Assembly: GCA_900315305.1 (NCBI GenBank)
Contig: OMYS01000022.1
Location: 1-64,000 of the forward strand
DNA length: 64,000 nucleotides
Direction: 5' to 3'
Origin: an uncultured Eubacteriales bacterium
Lineage (GTDB): Bacteria; Bacillota; Clostridia; Lachnospirales; Lachnospiraceae
This document shows positions 18,406 to 28,063 of this stretch, piece by piece (the stretch's first letter is position 1; each line of letters starts with the position of its first letter). The notes below the pieces were generated by a model that worked only from the letters and a program-made list of their open reading frames with translations, was not told where the DNA came from and searched no databases. The position numbers and the translations under genes are program-made.

Positions 18406-19176
18406 ATGGCGGGAATTGCTTTGATCACGGGAGCGTCGTCGGGTCTCGGGCAGGAGATTGTGCGGCAGCTTCATCGGGAAAAATACGAGGAGATCTGGGC
18501 GATTGCGAGGAGAAAGGAGCGGCTTCTGGCACTTCAGGAGCTCACAGAGATCCCTGTCCGCGCGATTCCCCTCGATCTCACGGAGGAATCGTCCATCGGG
18601 GAGCTTGAGACCCTGCTCGGGGAGGAGAAGCCGCGGATCAGTCTGCTCGTTAACGCGGCCGGCTTTGGAAAGATCGGAAATTATGCGGAGGTCCCGCGCC
18701 GCGACAGCGACCGGATGATCGACCTCAACTGCAGGGCGGCGGTCGATCTGTGCACGCTGGCGATCCCGTATATGGGAAAGGGAAGTCATATCATGAACAT
18801 CTGCTCTACGGCCGGCTTCCAGCCGTTCCCGCAGCTGAACGTGTATGCGGCCTCAAAGGCCTTTCTCTACCGCTACAGCCGCGCGCTCCGTTTCGAGCTG
18901 CTTGGGACGGGGATCAGTGTCACGGCCGTCTGCCCGTACTGGGTGAAGGACACGGAGTTTATCCCGGGCGCGAAGGAGACGAAGGGCAGCGGGAAGATCA
19001 GAAGCTTTCCTCTCGCATCCGGGAAGAAGAGCGTCGTCTCGTGGGCACTCCGGGACACCTATATGGGACTTCCGGTCTCAACGCCGGGACCAGTCTGCAC
19101 GGCGCATCGCATTTTCGCGAAGTTTATACCGGCGGAGGCTATGATGGGAATCTGGGAGCTGATCCGGCGCTCGTGA
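18406..19176 (+). CDS. Short-chain dehydrogenase/reductase
   Basis: A 256-residue Rossmann enzyme. The cofactor motif TGASSGLGQEI is at the start, NAAGFG is the adenine-region motif, and STAG followed by YAASKAF gives the catalytic Ser, Tyr and Lys. The Arg-containing WAIARRKERL after the second strand suggests NADP(H) preference. The substrate is not predictable. GGAAAGGAG precedes the ATG. It is a single-gene unit, followed by an inverted-repeat element. Confidence 0.85.
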   Translation: MAGIALITGASSGLGQEIVRQLHREKYEEIWAIARRKERLLALQELTEIPVRAIPLDLTEESSIGELETLLGEEKPRISLLVNAAGFGKIGNYAEVPRRDSDRMIDLNCRAAVDLCTLAIPYMGKGSHIMNICSTAGFQPFPQLNVYAASKAFLYRYSRALRFELLGTGISVTAVCPYWVKDTEFIPGAKETKGSGKIRSFPLASGKKSVVSWALRDTYMGLPVSTPGPVCTAHRIFAKFIPAEAMMGIWELIRRS

Positions 19177-19217
19177 CCTGCCTGTGCATCACTCAGACCA
19201 ATATCAGCAACCTGCGT

Positions 19218-19357
19218 GTTGCAGTTCACACGCTATCAGACATCGGAAAGCGGTCAGCGATATCAGGAGCGGTGAGGGCGTTATACGGAGGAGTCCGAAG
19301 ATCACCCTGAGCCGCTGTGTCAGCGGCGAAGGGAAGCTGAGGCGTGTGAACAGTAAT
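19218..19357. mobile_element. MITE-like family A element, 140-bp deletion form
   Basis: It opens GTTGCAGTTCACACGC and closes GCGTGTGAACAGTAAT. The internal sequence from gatatcaggagcgg to gggaagctgag is almost identical to the 198-bp copy at 47339, but the last internal third is missing. Flanks acctgcgt (19210-19217) and gcctgcgc (19358-19365) agree at six of eight bases, a slightly decayed target duplication. Most of the 313 bp between the SDR and PfkB genes is this element. Confidence 0.75.
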
Positions 19358-19489
19358 GCCTGCGCGTGAGAGGGGGCACCTTTCTGTTGTGTGATCTGCG
19401 CGGGATATGATATGCTGAAAGGGTCTTTTAGGTCTTGCCGGGCCTGATGATCAGAACAGAAACAGAAATTTTCGAGGAGGATACGGCTC

Positions 19490-20713
19490 ATGGATATCAT
19501 TGCACTGGGCATGACGGTTATGGACCTGATCGTGCAGAATGCCACACCGGAGCTCTTTGAGCGCGATTCCACGCCGGTGAATATTACATCTGTTCCGGGC
19601 GGAGACGCGCTGAATGTTGCGGTCAATGCCGCAGCGCTCGGAAGAGGGACCGCTCTGGTCTCTTCGATCGGAGACGACCCGAACGGAATTTATCTGCAGA
19701 ATTTTCTGCGGGACCACTATGTGAATACGTCCGCGCTCAAGATCTGCGTGGACGGCATTGATGCGGACGCGCCGGTCAAGACGGAGGATGACAACTCCTG
19801 GATGGACACCGGGAGCCTTGCCGAGGATGTGCGCGCCATCATGGCCGGAACCTATTCGGACGCAGCGGGAACGGGCGAAGGTGCGGACGCGTCCGCAAAG
19901 GAGCAGGAGGCAGCCTCCGCAGGCCCGGAGGACGAGAGCCGGTTTGTCGCAATGGAGGAGGCCGGAGACCGTTCATTTTCAGATATTGCGGAGCCTCCGG
20001 CAGGGGATGCGGGCCATGCCGGCGAGAGAAAGAAATATGAGACGGCCGTCAGTCTCGTCATGGTTGAGCCATCCGGGGAGCGCCATTTCCTGTCGAGCAC
20101 AGATATCTTTGATACGATTACCCCGCGAATGGTGACGGATCAGATGCTCCGGAGCAGCAAGTTCCTCAGCCTGAACAGCTTTTACCGCATGCGGCAGATG
20201 GATGCGGCGGGCGTTGTTCCGCTGTTCAGGCGTGCACATGAGTGCGGCTGCACGACGGTCATGGACACGATGCCGTGCAGAACGGCATTTCCGCTGCAGC
20301 AGATTGCACCCGTCCTCAATGTGACGGATATTTTCCTCCCGAGCATCGATGAGGCAGCGCAGATCACAGGGACGCGTGACCTGCAGAAGATCAAGATCAT
20401 TCTGTCCCGCTTCGGCATCAAGATGCTCGGCATCAAGCTCGGGACACAGGGCAGCTTTGTCACGGATTTTGCAAATGACTACATGATCCCGGCGTATGTT
20501 CCGGACAAAATCGTGAGCACGACCGGCGCGGGGGATACCTATGTCGCCGGCTTCATGACGGGACTTGCGGAGGGCATGTCGATGCGGGAGGCCGCGACAT
20601 TTGCCTCGGCGGCAGCGAGCTTTACCGTCGAGGTGCCGGGCGCATCCGGCGGCGTGACATCGGTTGATCAGGTCATGGACCGCGTGCGAAATGGAAAGAC
20701 CATGTTCCGCTGA
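19490..20713 (+). CDS. PfkB-family carbohydrate kinase with 80-residue insert
   Basis: A ribokinase-type sugar kinase: GGDALNVAVNAAALG is the substrate-binding glycine motif and STTGAGDTYVAGF is the PfkB signature with the anion hole and catalytic Asp. The sugar is unknown; ribokinase- or fructokinase-like substrates are typical. At 407 residues it is about 80 longer than the family. Residues about 102-183, acidic and Ala/Gly/Ser-rich, interrupt the sequence between DADAPVKT and TAVSLVMVEPSGERHF, which would normally adjoin. CGAGGAGG precedes the ATG. The HAD phosphatase gene follows closely. Confidence 0.88.
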   Translation: MDIIALGMTVMDLIVQNATPELFERDSTPVNITSVPGGDALNVAVNAAALGRGTALVSSIGDDPNGIYLQNFLRDHYVNTSALKICVDGIDADAPVKTEDDNSWMDTGSLAEDVRAIMAGTYSDAAGTGEGADASAKEQEAASAGPEDESRFVAMEEAGDRSFSDIAEPPAGDAGHAGERKKYETAVSLVMVEPSGERHFLSSTDIFDTITPRMVTDQMLRSSKFLSLNSFYRMRQMDAAGVVPLFRRAHECGCTTVMDTMPCRTAFPLQQIAPVLNVTDIFLPSIDEAAQITGTRDLQKIKIILSRFGIKMLGIKLGTQGSFVTDFANDYMIPAYVPDKIVSTTGAGDTYVAGFMTGLAEGMSMREAATFASAAASFTVEVPGASGGVTSVDQVMDRVRNGKTMFR

Positions 20714-20743
20714 ACATGAGGACAGGCAGAAAGGAAGAAAGAA

Positions 20744-21478
20744 GTGGATACAGTCAGAGCGGTCATTTTTGATCTGGATGATACACTGTACAGCTATGAG
20801 GCAGCGGACGAGGTGGCCTTCGCCGCCGTTGCGGATTATGCAAAGAAGCGCTTCGGGCTTGAGCCGGAGAGGACGAGGGAGCTGCACGACCAGTGCTTCG
20901 CGCGCCAGAAGCGGGAGCTCGGAGACGACAACGCGGGCATTCACAGCCGCATCGTCCGGTTTGAGAAGTTCCTCGAAGAGCTGAAGAAGCCGGTCTTTCC
21001 GCACGCGCTCAATCTGACGGACCTGTACTGGAATACATTTCTTGACCATATGACCCCGGAGCCGGGGATCACGGAGCTTCTTCGCGTGCTTCGGCTCCGG
21101 GGCATACAGACGGTGGTCGGCACAAATATGACCTCCTATATCCAGTACCGGAAGATCGCGAAGCTCGGGATCGGGCAGTATATCGATACGGTTCTGACGA
21201 GTGAGGAGGCCGGGGCAGAGAAGCCGAGCCTTAAGTTTTTCCTGTTCCTTCTCACGAAGCTCGGGCGGGCTCCCGGGGAGTGCGTCTATATCGGTGACAA
21301 TGCGCGGCGCGACTACGAGGGCGCTGAAAATGCAGGGATCCCCGCCGTGTGGTATGCGGCAAAACCCGGCGTGCATCCGGAGGAAGAGGAGAAGACCGTC
21401 CACAGGATCACGGACTACAGCTCGTGCCTGAAGGAGGACGGCATCGATTTAGGAGGCATTTTTATTTCGTACAGATAA
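20744..21478 (+). CDS. HAD-superfamily hydrolase, GTG start
   Basis: Phosphatase-type HAD protein of 244 residues. Motif I is FDLDDTLYSYEAAD, motif II is the Thr in VVGTNMTSY, the motif III lysine is in GAEKPSLKFF, and motif IV is YIGDNARRDYEGAENAG. The substrate is unknown, probably a small phosphometabolite. The start is GTG with AAGGAAGAAA upstream. It lies 30 bp after the PfkB kinase, so both are likely cotranscribed. A terminator follows. Confidence 0.88.
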   Translation: MDTVRAVIFDLDDTLYSYEAADEVAFAAVADYAKKRFGLEPERTRELHDQCFARQKRELGDDNAGIHSRIVRFEKFLEELKKPVFPHALNLTDLYWNTFLDHMTPEPGITELLRVLRLRGIQTVVGTNMTSYIQYRKIAKLGIGQYIDTVLTSEEAGAEKPSLKFFLFLLTKLGRAPGECVYIGDNARRDYEGAENAGIPAVWYAAKPGVHPEEEEKTVHRITDYSSCLKEDGIDLGGIFISYR

Positions 21479-21493
21479 TTATTCAGGAGATAT

Positions 21494-21534
21494 AAAAGCG
21501 GGCGCTGCCATCTGAGGCAGTACCCGCTTTTTAT
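21494..21534. terminator. Bidirectional terminator between the HAD gene and cellobiose phosphorylase
   Basis: aaaagcggg-cgctgcc pairs with ggcag-tacccgctttt around a short loop, followed by more T. It serves both convergent genes. Confidence 0.85.
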
Positions 21535-21558
21535 TTTTATTATGGCAGGCAGCCGATA

Positions 21559-23991
21559 TCAGCCCATCTCGACGACGACAGTCTGATGCGGCTTTGACGG
21601 ATCAAACGGAATGACATTGCTGCTTACAGGCGTGCCGTCCACTGTCATGTGCGCGACACCCTTTTCGGTCCCGTTCTGCTTTACCTCGATGTCGTAGGCT
21701 ACGCCGCGGTACACTCTGTGTACCTTGAAATCACCGAAGTCGTGCGGGACGCAAGGGTCAATCCGGAGTCCCTCAAGTGTCGGATAGACGCCAAGGATGT
21801 ACTGGGAGATATCCGCAAATGTCCATGCCGCCGTTCCGGTGAGCCAGCTGTTCTTGCCCTGGCCGAAGAACTTTGCGTCCTTTCCGGCGACCATCTGCGA
21901 GTAGACGTACGGCTCTGTCTTGTGGATATCGCTTACGTCCTGCAGATATGCCGGGCAGGTCTTGCGGTAGACCTCGAAGGCGCGGTCGCCGCGGCCGATG
22001 ACCGTCTCCGCGATGGAGATCCAGGGGTTGTTGTGGCAGAAAATGCCTGCATTTTCCTTATATCCCGGCGGATAGGAGGAAATTTCACCGAGCTCGACGT
22101 GGTAGCGCCTGTAGGCCGGCTGCAGGATCATGATGCCGTACTTGCTGTCGAGACGCTCCTTCACGGAATCGAGAGCCGTTTTCGCCTCGCCGGTCTCCAC
22201 ACCGACGCCTGCGAGTACGCAGAAGCCCTGCGGCTCAATGTAGATCTTGCCCTCCTCGCACTCATCGGAGCCGACCTTGTGGCCGAAGGCATCATAGGCG
22301 CGGACGAACCATTTGCCGTCCCAGCCGGCTGTGAGAAGCGCCTTCGTCATGGACGCAACCTCTGCGCGCGCATCCGCTGCCTCCTTCTTCTTTCCGATAA
22401 GATCGCAGATATCCGCATATTCATTGCCGTACTTGACGAACATGCCGCCGATGAAGACCGACTCGGCTACAGGTCCCTCCGACGGACCGAAGGTCTGGAA
22501 GGACTCGCCCGGATGCTCAGAGAAGCAGTTGAGGTTCAGGCAGTCGTTCCAGTCCGCGCGGCCGATGAGCGGAAGTCCGTGCGGTCCCTTGTGCTCCGCC
22601 GTGAAGCGGAAGGAGCGGGTCAGATGCTCGAAGAGCGTCGTCGCGACGGACATATCGTTGTCGTACGGGACCATCTCGTCAAGAATCGATGTGTCGCCGG
22701 TCTCACGCAGATACGCGGAGGTTCCCGCGATGAGCCATAGCGGATCGTCGTTGAAGCCGGAGCCGATGTCTGCATTTCCCTTCTTTGTGAGCGGCTGGTA
22801 CTGATGGTACGCGGAGCCGTCCTTAAACTGCGTGGACGCGATGTCGATAATACGCTGGCGCGCACGCTCCGGAATCAGATGGACGAAGCCGAGAAGGTCC
22901 TGGCAGCTGTCCCGGAAGCCCATGCCGCGGCCGATGCCCGACTCGAAGTAGGACGCGGACCTCGACATATTGAAGGTGACCATGCACTGATACTGGTTCC
23001 AGATGTTGACCATGCGGTTGACTCTGTCGTCCTCTGTCTCGACATGGAAGGTGTCAAGGAGGTGAGACCAGTATGCGCGCAGCTCGGAAAATGCGCGCTC
23101 CACATCCTCGTCTGTCTGGTATTTTGCGAGGAGCTTCTTTGCCGGAGCCTTGTTGATGACGCCGGGCGCCTCCCACTTCTGGTCCTCAGGATTTTCGCAG
23201 TAGCCGAGGACAAACACGAAGGATTTCGTCTCACCGGGCTGAAGCGGAACATGAAGCTCGTGGGCTGCGATCGGGTACCAGCCGCTCGCAACGGAGTTTG
23301 TGCAGCCCTTTCCCATGACGGCCTTCGGTGCGTCGGCCCCGTTGTAGGTGCCGATGAAATCATCGCGGCTCGTGTCGAACGCGGCGATATCTGCATTGAC
23401 GGAGTAGAGCGCGTAGTGATTGCGTCTCTCTCTGTACTCTGTCTTGTGATAGATTGTGGAGCCCACAATCTCGACCTCGCCGGTGCTCAGGTTTCGCTGG
23501 AAGTTCGTCATGTCGTCCATCGCGTTCCAGAGGCACCACTCCACATAAGAGAAGATCCGGAGGTCCTTCGGCTGGTCAGTCGTATTCGTAACCTTCAGCT
23601 GCTGGATCTCGCAGGTGTCATTCATCGGGACAAATGCAAGGACATTGGCCGCGACGCCGTTCTTTTCTGATGAGAACTTTGTGTAGCCGAGGCCGTGGCG
23701 GCACTCGTAGCGGTCAAGCTTCGTGCGGGTCGGCTGCCAGGCCGGGTTCCAGACCGTGTCCTTGTCCTTGATATAGAAGTAATGGCCATTGCTGTCGTAC
23801 GGAACATTGTTGTAGCGGTAGCGCGTGATGCGCATCAGCTTTGCGTCTCTGTAGAAGGAATATCCGCCGGACGTATTGCTGATGAGCGAGAAGAAATCCT
23901 TTGTGCCGAGATAATTGATCCACGGCAGAGGAGTCTCAGGCGTTGTGATGACATATTCTCTGTTTGCGTCATCAAAATAACCGAATTTCAT
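21559..23991 (-). CDS. cbp: Cellobiose phosphorylase (GH94)
   Basis: 810-residue cytoplasmic enzyme converting cellobiose and phosphate to glucose-1-phosphate and glucose. The N-terminus [20 protein letters not shown] and [20 protein letters not shown] are characteristic of GH94 cellobiose phosphorylase, closer to that than to chitobiose enzymes. The general-acid Asp lies in [10 protein letters not shown], near residue 480. AAGGAGA precedes the ATG. It diverges from the LacI regulator and sits beside a sugar ABC importer, which fits uptake of cellobiose with phosphorolytic, ATP-saving cleavage. Related disaccharides remain possible. Confidence 0.92.
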   Translation of the reverse strand: MKFGYFDDANREYVITTPETPLPWINYLGTKDFFSLISNTSGGYSFYRDAKLMRITRYRYNNVPYDSNGHYFYIKDKDTVWNPAWQPTRTKLDRYECRHGLGYTKFSSEKNGVAANVLAFVPMNDTCEIQQLKVTNTTDQPKDLRIFSYVEWCLWNAMDDMTNFQRNLSTGEVEIVGSTIYHKTEYRERRNHYALYSVNADIAAFDTSRDDFIGTYNGADAPKAVMGKGCTNSVASGWYPIAAHELHVPLQPGETKSFVFVLGYCENPEDQKWEAPGVINKAPAKKLLAKYQTDEDVERAFSELRAYWSHLLDTFHVETEDDRVNRMVNIWNQYQCMVTFNMSRSASYFESGIGRGMGFRDSCQDLLGFVHLIPERARQRIIDIASTQFKDGSAYHQYQPLTKKGNADIGSGFNDDPLWLIAGTSAYLRETGDTSILDEMVPYDNDMSVATTLFEHLTRSFRFTAEHKGPHGLPLIGRADWNDCLNLNCFSEHPGESFQTFGPSEGPVAESVFIGGMFVKYGNEYADICDLIGKKKEAADARAEVASMTKALLTAGWDGKWFVRAYDAFGHKVGSDECEEGKIYIEPQGFCVLAGVGVETGEAKTALDSVKERLDSKYGIMILQPAYRRYHVELGEISSYPPGYKENAGIFCHNNPWISIAETVIGRGDRAFEVYRKTCPAYLQDVSDIHKTEPYVYSQMVAGKDAKFFGQGKNSWLTGTAAWTFADISQYILGVYPTLEGLRIDPCVPHDFGDFKVHRVYRGVAYDIEVKQNGTEKGVAHMTVDGTPVSSNVIPFDPSKPHQTVVVEMG

Positions 23992-24020
23992 GTGCGTTCT
24001 CCTTACTGTTATTTGTTATT

Positions 24021-24035
24021 CGAAAACGTTTAAGA
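24021..24035 (+). promoter_or_regulatory. LacI-type operator O1 in the cellobiose phosphorylase leader
   Basis: CGAAAACGTTTAAGA contains the AAACGTTT palindrome typical of LacI/CcpA sites. It is identical over 15 bases and in the same orientation to the copy at 24332-24346. It lies between the cbp promoter and its ATG, where a bound repressor would block elongation. Confidence 0.75.
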
Positions 24036-24065
24036 CCGCTTTCGGGAGATCCTGTCCATGACTTG

Positions 24066-24094
24066 ATTATATGGTTGCAATCCTTGTAAATCAA
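24066..24094 (-). promoter_or_regulatory. Promoter of cellobiose phosphorylase
   Basis: On the minus strand: TTGATT (24094-24089), a 17-base spacer and TATAAT (24071-24066), about 70 bp before the ATG. Operator O1 is just downstream. Confidence 0.7.
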
Positions 24095-24295
24095 GGAAAA
24101 ATGCGGATATTTTGAGCAGGATAAAATAGTGAAAGAGCGGATGCAAAGGACAGCTCCGGAAAGAAAAATCAGGGGATTTTGCGGGACGGAGAGACAGGAA
24201 TGGTATGTTTCATGCAAAACTGATAAAAATGCCCATATAGAACAGAGCAAAATCAATAAAATCGGTCAAAATGACGATGAAAAGCCGGAAAACCA

Positions 24296-24324
24296 TTGCA
24301 AATCGATGAAAATCACGGTATATT
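24296..24324 (+). promoter_or_regulatory. Promoter of the LacI regulator gene
   Basis: TTGCAA (24296-24301), a 17-base spacer and TATATT (24319-24324). Operator O2 begins eight bases after the -10, covering the expected start of transcription. The 445-bp gap between the divergent genes otherwise shows only AT-rich DNA. Confidence 0.7.
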
Positions 24325-24331
24325 AAAGCTA

Positions 24332-24346
24332 CGAAAACGTTTAAGA
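24332..24346 (+). promoter_or_regulatory. LacI-type operator O2 at the regulator's own start site
   Basis: The same 15 bases as O1 (CGAAAACGTTTAAGA), 311 bp away. Position over +1 implies autorepression; two spaced sites would allow looping. Confidence 0.75.
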
Positions 24347-24436
24347 ACTGTGAGACATGAAGCAAAGCAAGGATTCCAGAAAACCAGGGACACAAAGGGC
24401 GGAGGGACGCTGGGACAGCAAGAAGGAGGCGCACCG

Positions 24437-25450
24437 ATGGTATCAATGAAGGACATTGCGAAGCGGTGCGGCGTATCTGTCGCGACGGTCAGTAAGGCCC
24501 TGAACGGTCACAGTGACATCAGCGAGGCGACAAGACAGACAGTCAGAGAAAAGGCGCGGGAGATGGGATATTTTCCAAACTCCTCCGCGCGGGCCCTCAA
24601 GACGAACCGCTCCTTTAACCTCGGCGTGCTCTTCACGGACAGGGCGGGCAACGGACTGACACACGACTACTTCGGACACGTGCTCGACAGCTTCAAGGTG
24701 GCGGCCGAGGCGCGGGGGTATGATCTGACATTCATCAACACGAACCGCACCAGCCGGAAAATGACCTTCCTCGAGCACAGCAGGTACCGTGGAGTCGACG
24801 GTGTCGTCGTCGCCAATGTCGATTTCGACAGAGACGAGGTCATGGAGCTTGTCCGAAGTGACCTGCCTGTTGTGACGATCGACTACAGTGCTGATTCCAA
24901 GCCGTCGGTCGTGTCGGACAACATCAAGGGAATGAGGGACCTGGTCAGCTACGTGATCTCGATGGGCCACAAAAGGATCGCTTATATTTACGGAGGTGAT
25001 GAATCAGTCGTCACAAGAAACAGAGTCGGAAGCTTTTACCAGACCATGAATGAGGCCGGTCTCAGTGTTCCTGATGAATATGTCGTGCGGGGCGATTACA
25101 GAAATCCGGACCTGTGCAGGGAGTGCACGGCAGAGCTTCTCAGCCTGAGGGAACCGCCGACATGCATTCTCTACCCGGACGACCTGTCGGCCGTCGGAGG
25201 ATACAACGCCGTCAGGGAAAGACATCTGTCCATTCCGGGCGACATCTCACTGGCAGGCTATGACGGCATAAACCTCGCAAAGATCATGGAGCCGCAGCTC
25301 ACGACGATTGAGCAGGACACGACAGCGATCGGAAGGACCGCGGCGGCCAAGCTGATCGGCATGATCGAGCATCCGAAGGCGACGTTGATCGAGAAGGTCA
25401 TCGTGGAGGGAAAGCTTCTTGAGGGCGGATCAGTCGGGAGACTGAACTAA
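24437..25450 (+). CDS. LacI-family transcriptional regulator of the cellobiose locus
   Basis: 337 residues. The N-terminal LacI helix-turn-helix is MKDIAKRCGVSVATVSKALNG with a hinge helix ending NSSARALKTN. The periplasmic-binding-type sensor domain follows, with GVLFTDRAG and VDGVVVANVDFDRDE. An in-frame ATG 141 bp upstream exists, but AAGGAGG sits seven bases before the ATG at 24437 and the HTH begins there, so I use that. It probably represses cbp, itself and perhaps the following transporter through the paired operators, with a cello-oligosaccharide as effector (inference). Confidence 0.9.
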   Translation: MVSMKDIAKRCGVSVATVSKALNGHSDISEATRQTVREKAREMGYFPNSSARALKTNRSFNLGVLFTDRAGNGLTHDYFGHVLDSFKVAAEARGYDLTFINTNRTSRKMTFLEHSRYRGVDGVVVANVDFDRDEVMELVRSDLPVVTIDYSADSKPSVVSDNIKGMRDLVSYVISMGHKRIAYIYGGDESVVTRNRVGSFYQTMNEAGLSVPDEYVVRGDYRNPDLCRECTAELLSLREPPTCILYPDDLSAVGGYNAVRERHLSIPGDISLAGYDGINLAKIMEPQLTTIEQDTTAIGRTAAAKLIGMIEHPKATLIEKVIVEGKLLEGGSVGRLN

Positions 25451-25526
25451 TTTCAGATATCAGTCCGCATGGATGCGGTTCTGAATAGTTATCGTGTTTT
25501 ACACCACAGAAAAAGGAGGAATCATT

Positions 25527-26978
25527 ATGAAGAAGGAAATTGTCAGCGTAGTGCTCAGCGCAGCGATGGCAGCAGCCCTGGCAGGGTGCGGAAGCTCAGC
25601 ATCGACAACGTCAAAGTCGGACAGCACGGCTTCATCGGCGGCAGGATCAGTCGTCACATCGACGGAATCTACAGCTTCAACAGCGGGAACGGCAAATCCG
25701 GGAACGACAGACACCGGGTCCGGCGAGGGCAAGGTGCTGAACATTCAGGTCTGGAACACCGAGTTCGCACAGAGAATGGCTGATCATCTTCCGGGCTACA
25801 CGGCAAAGGATCCCGATGATCCGACGGCCGGCGGCACGATCGGTGATGTGACGGTCAAGTTCACGGTCACACCGACAGATGACAATGCGTACCAGAATAA
25901 TCTCGACGAGGTGCTTCCGGACAACTCATCCGCATCGGATGACGACAAGGTCGATATCTTCCTGGTTGAGGCGGACTACGCAAAGAAGTATGTCGATGCG
26001 GACGCGAATGTCGCGATGAAGCTCTCGGACCTCGGCATCACAGACGATGATCTGGCAGATCAGTACCAGTACACAAAGGACGTCGTCACGGATGCGAACG
26101 GCGATATCCGCGGCTCCTCCTGGCAGGCATGCTCCGCGGGTCTCATTTATAACCGCTCGATCGCAAAGCAGGTCCTCGGAACGGATGATCCGACGGAGGT
26201 CCAGAAGGCAGTCGCTGACTGGAGCAGCTTCAACGCGACAGCTGAGAAGGTCAAGGCAGCCGGATATCAGATGTGCTCCGCGATGGACACATACCGCACA
26301 TATTCGAACAACGTCAAGAGCCCGTGCGTCGTTGACAACAAGCTCGTGATCGACGACAACATCAATGCATGGATCGATGATTCCAAGAAGCTTGTCGACG
26401 CAGGCGAGGAGACATCAAATGAGCTCTGGGGTGATGACTGGTCAAAGGGCTTCTTCACAGCTACACCGCAGTTCTGCTACTTTGGACCGGCATGGTTCTT
26501 CAACTTCTCGATGCACAATGACGAAGACGGCGCTGTCGGCAAGGATGGCGGCTGGGGCTTCTGCAAGGGACCGCAGGGCTACTTCTGGGGCGGCACATGG
26601 ATCTGCGCAGCTACAGGAACAGACAACCCGACACTCGTCAAGAACATCATTCTGGAAATGACAACCGACAAGACAGTCCTGAAGGACATTGCGGTTAAGG
26701 ACAGCGACTGCGTCAACAGCCAGTCAGTCCTCAAGGATCTCGCATCGAGCGACGACGGCAACATTGCATGCCTCGGCGGACAGAATCCGTACGCAGAGCT
26801 CGCAGCAGGTGCCGAGACCATCGATATGAGCAACCTCTCGATCTATGATCAGGGCTTCACAGAGGAAATCCAGAAGGCTATGAAGGATTACTTCGACGGC
26901 AACGCTTCGAAGGACGATGCACTCGCTTCGTTCAAGAAGGCAATGCAGGAGAAGTATCCGGAAATTGAAGTCGACTGA
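25527..26978 (+). CDS. Sugar ABC transporter substrate-binding lipoprotein
   Basis: 483 residues. Signal peptide MKKEIVSVVLSAAMAAALAG ends in lipobox LAGC, followed by a Ser/Thr-rich tether (about residues 22-65). The body is a type-1 extracellular solute-binding protein. GSSWQACSAGLIYNRSIAKQ and TWICAATGTDNPTLVKN mark the hinge and C-terminal lobe. AAAAGGAGGA precedes the chosen ATG. Location between the LacI gene and two permeases, next to cellobiose phosphorylase, suggests cellobiose or cello-oligosaccharide as ligand. No ATPase gene is present; a shared MsmK-type ATPase is usual. Confidence 0.88.
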   Translation: MKKEIVSVVLSAAMAAALAGCGSSASTTSKSDSTASSAAGSVVTSTESTASTAGTANPGTTDTGSGEGKVLNIQVWNTEFAQRMADHLPGYTAKDPDDPTAGGTIGDVTVKFTVTPTDDNAYQNNLDEVLPDNSSASDDDKVDIFLVEADYAKKYVDADANVAMKLSDLGITDDDLADQYQYTKDVVTDANGDIRGSSWQACSAGLIYNRSIAKQVLGTDDPTEVQKAVADWSSFNATAEKVKAAGYQMCSAMDTYRTYSNNVKSPCVVDNKLVIDDNINAWIDDSKKLVDAGEETSNELWGDDWSKGFFTATPQFCYFGPAWFFNFSMHNDEDGAVGKDGGWGFCKGPQGYFWGGTWICAATGTDNPTLVKNIILEMTTDKTVLKDIAVKDSDCVNSQSVLKDLASSDDGNIACLGGQNPYAELAAGAETIDMSNLSIYDQGFTEEIQKAMKDYFDGNASKDDALASFKKAMQEKYPEIEVD

Positions 26979-27018
26979 TTGTCTGCAGGAAATGGCAATT
27001 CAGCCTTGCAAAAAATGG

Positions 27019-27050
27019 GAGCCTGCCCGCTAGGTCGGGCAGGCTCTTTT
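27019..27050 (+). terminator. Intercistronic terminator after the binding-protein gene
   Basis: A perfect 11-bp stem gagcctgcccg/cgggcaggctc with a six-base loop and four T. It lies between the binding-protein and permease genes, where partial read-through would give more binding protein than permease. Confidence 0.85.
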
Positions 27051-27117
27051 CATCGCAGAACATACGCTGATTCCGGGAGGCAGCAGGCACGGCTATTTTA
27101 TTTTAGGAGGGATCTGT

Positions 27118-28062
27118 ATGAAAGGCAGCGGGACGGCTGCGGTGCGCGGCAGTCACAAGGTAAACAAGCACAACAGGTGGGGATACATTTTCCTCATTCC
27201 ATTCTTTGCGGTATTTGTCATCTTCCAGCTGATTCCGCTGGTCCAGACATTTTACTACAGCTTTTTCGAGAACTATATGTCGGGGCTCCGGCAGGTGGGG
27301 CCGAACTTCATCGGCTGGGCAAATTACAAGAAGCTCATTTCGAGCGGCGATCTGTGGGTGTACACGAAGAACACGATGATTATGTGGATCCTCGGCTTTG
27401 TGCCGCAGATTTTCTTCTCATTGCTTCTCAGCGCGTGGTTCACGGACCCGTCGCTCCGCCTCAGGGGGCAGCGGTTCTTCAAGACCGTCATTTATCTGCC
27501 GAACCTGATTATGGCGGCTGCGTTCTCCATGCTGTTCTTCACGCTGTTTGCGGACAAGGGACCGATCAATTCCCTCCTGATTCAGCTCGGCATTTTCTCA
27601 AAGCCATATAAGTTCATGAGCCATGTCGGCTCGGTCCGGGGGCTGGTCGCATTTATGAACTTCCTGATGTGGTTCGGTAACACGACCATCCTTCTCATGG
27701 CGGGCATGATGGGAATCGACACGAATCTCTTTGAGGCGGCCGAGGTCGACGGCGCGACATCGACCCAGATTTTCTGGAAGATCACGCTTCCGCTTCTGAA
27801 GCCGATTCTCGTCTATGTTATGATCACATCGCTGATCGGCGGTCTGCAGATGTTCGATGTCCCGCAGATCCTGACCAATGGCTCGGGCAACCCGAACCGG
27901 AGCGCGATGACGCTGATCATGTACCTGAACAAGCATCTCTACAGCAAGAACTACGGTATGGCCGGCGCTCTGTCCGTCCTTCTGTTCCTGATCACGGCGG
28001 TGCTGAGTATTCTGGTTTTCCGCCTGACAAATGCAGATGCGGTCGAGAAGGGAGAGCACTGA
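27118..28062 (+). CDS. Sugar ABC transporter permease, MalF type
   Basis: 314 residues with six hydrophobic segments. The permease EAA loop is EAAEVDGATSTQIFWKITLP, which contacts the ATPase. The first segment is FLIPFFAVFVIFQLIPLVQT. TAGGAGGGATCTGT precedes the ATG. It pairs with the next gene, two bases later. Confidence 0.92.
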   Translation: MKGSGTAAVRGSHKVNKHNRWGYIFLIPFFAVFVIFQLIPLVQTFYYSFFENYMSGLRQVGPNFIGWANYKKLISSGDLWVYTKNTMIMWILGFVPQIFFSLLLSAWFTDPSLRLRGQRFFKTVIYLPNLIMAAAFSMLFFTLFADKGPINSLLIQLGIFSKPYKFMSHVGSVRGLVAFMNFLMWFGNTTILLMAGMMGIDTNLFEAAEVDGATSTQIFWKITLPLLKPILVYVMITSLIGGLQMFDVPQILTNGSGNPNRSAMTLIMYLNKHLYSKNYGMAGALSVLLFLITAVLSILVFRLTNADAVEKGEH

Positions 28063-28063
28063 T

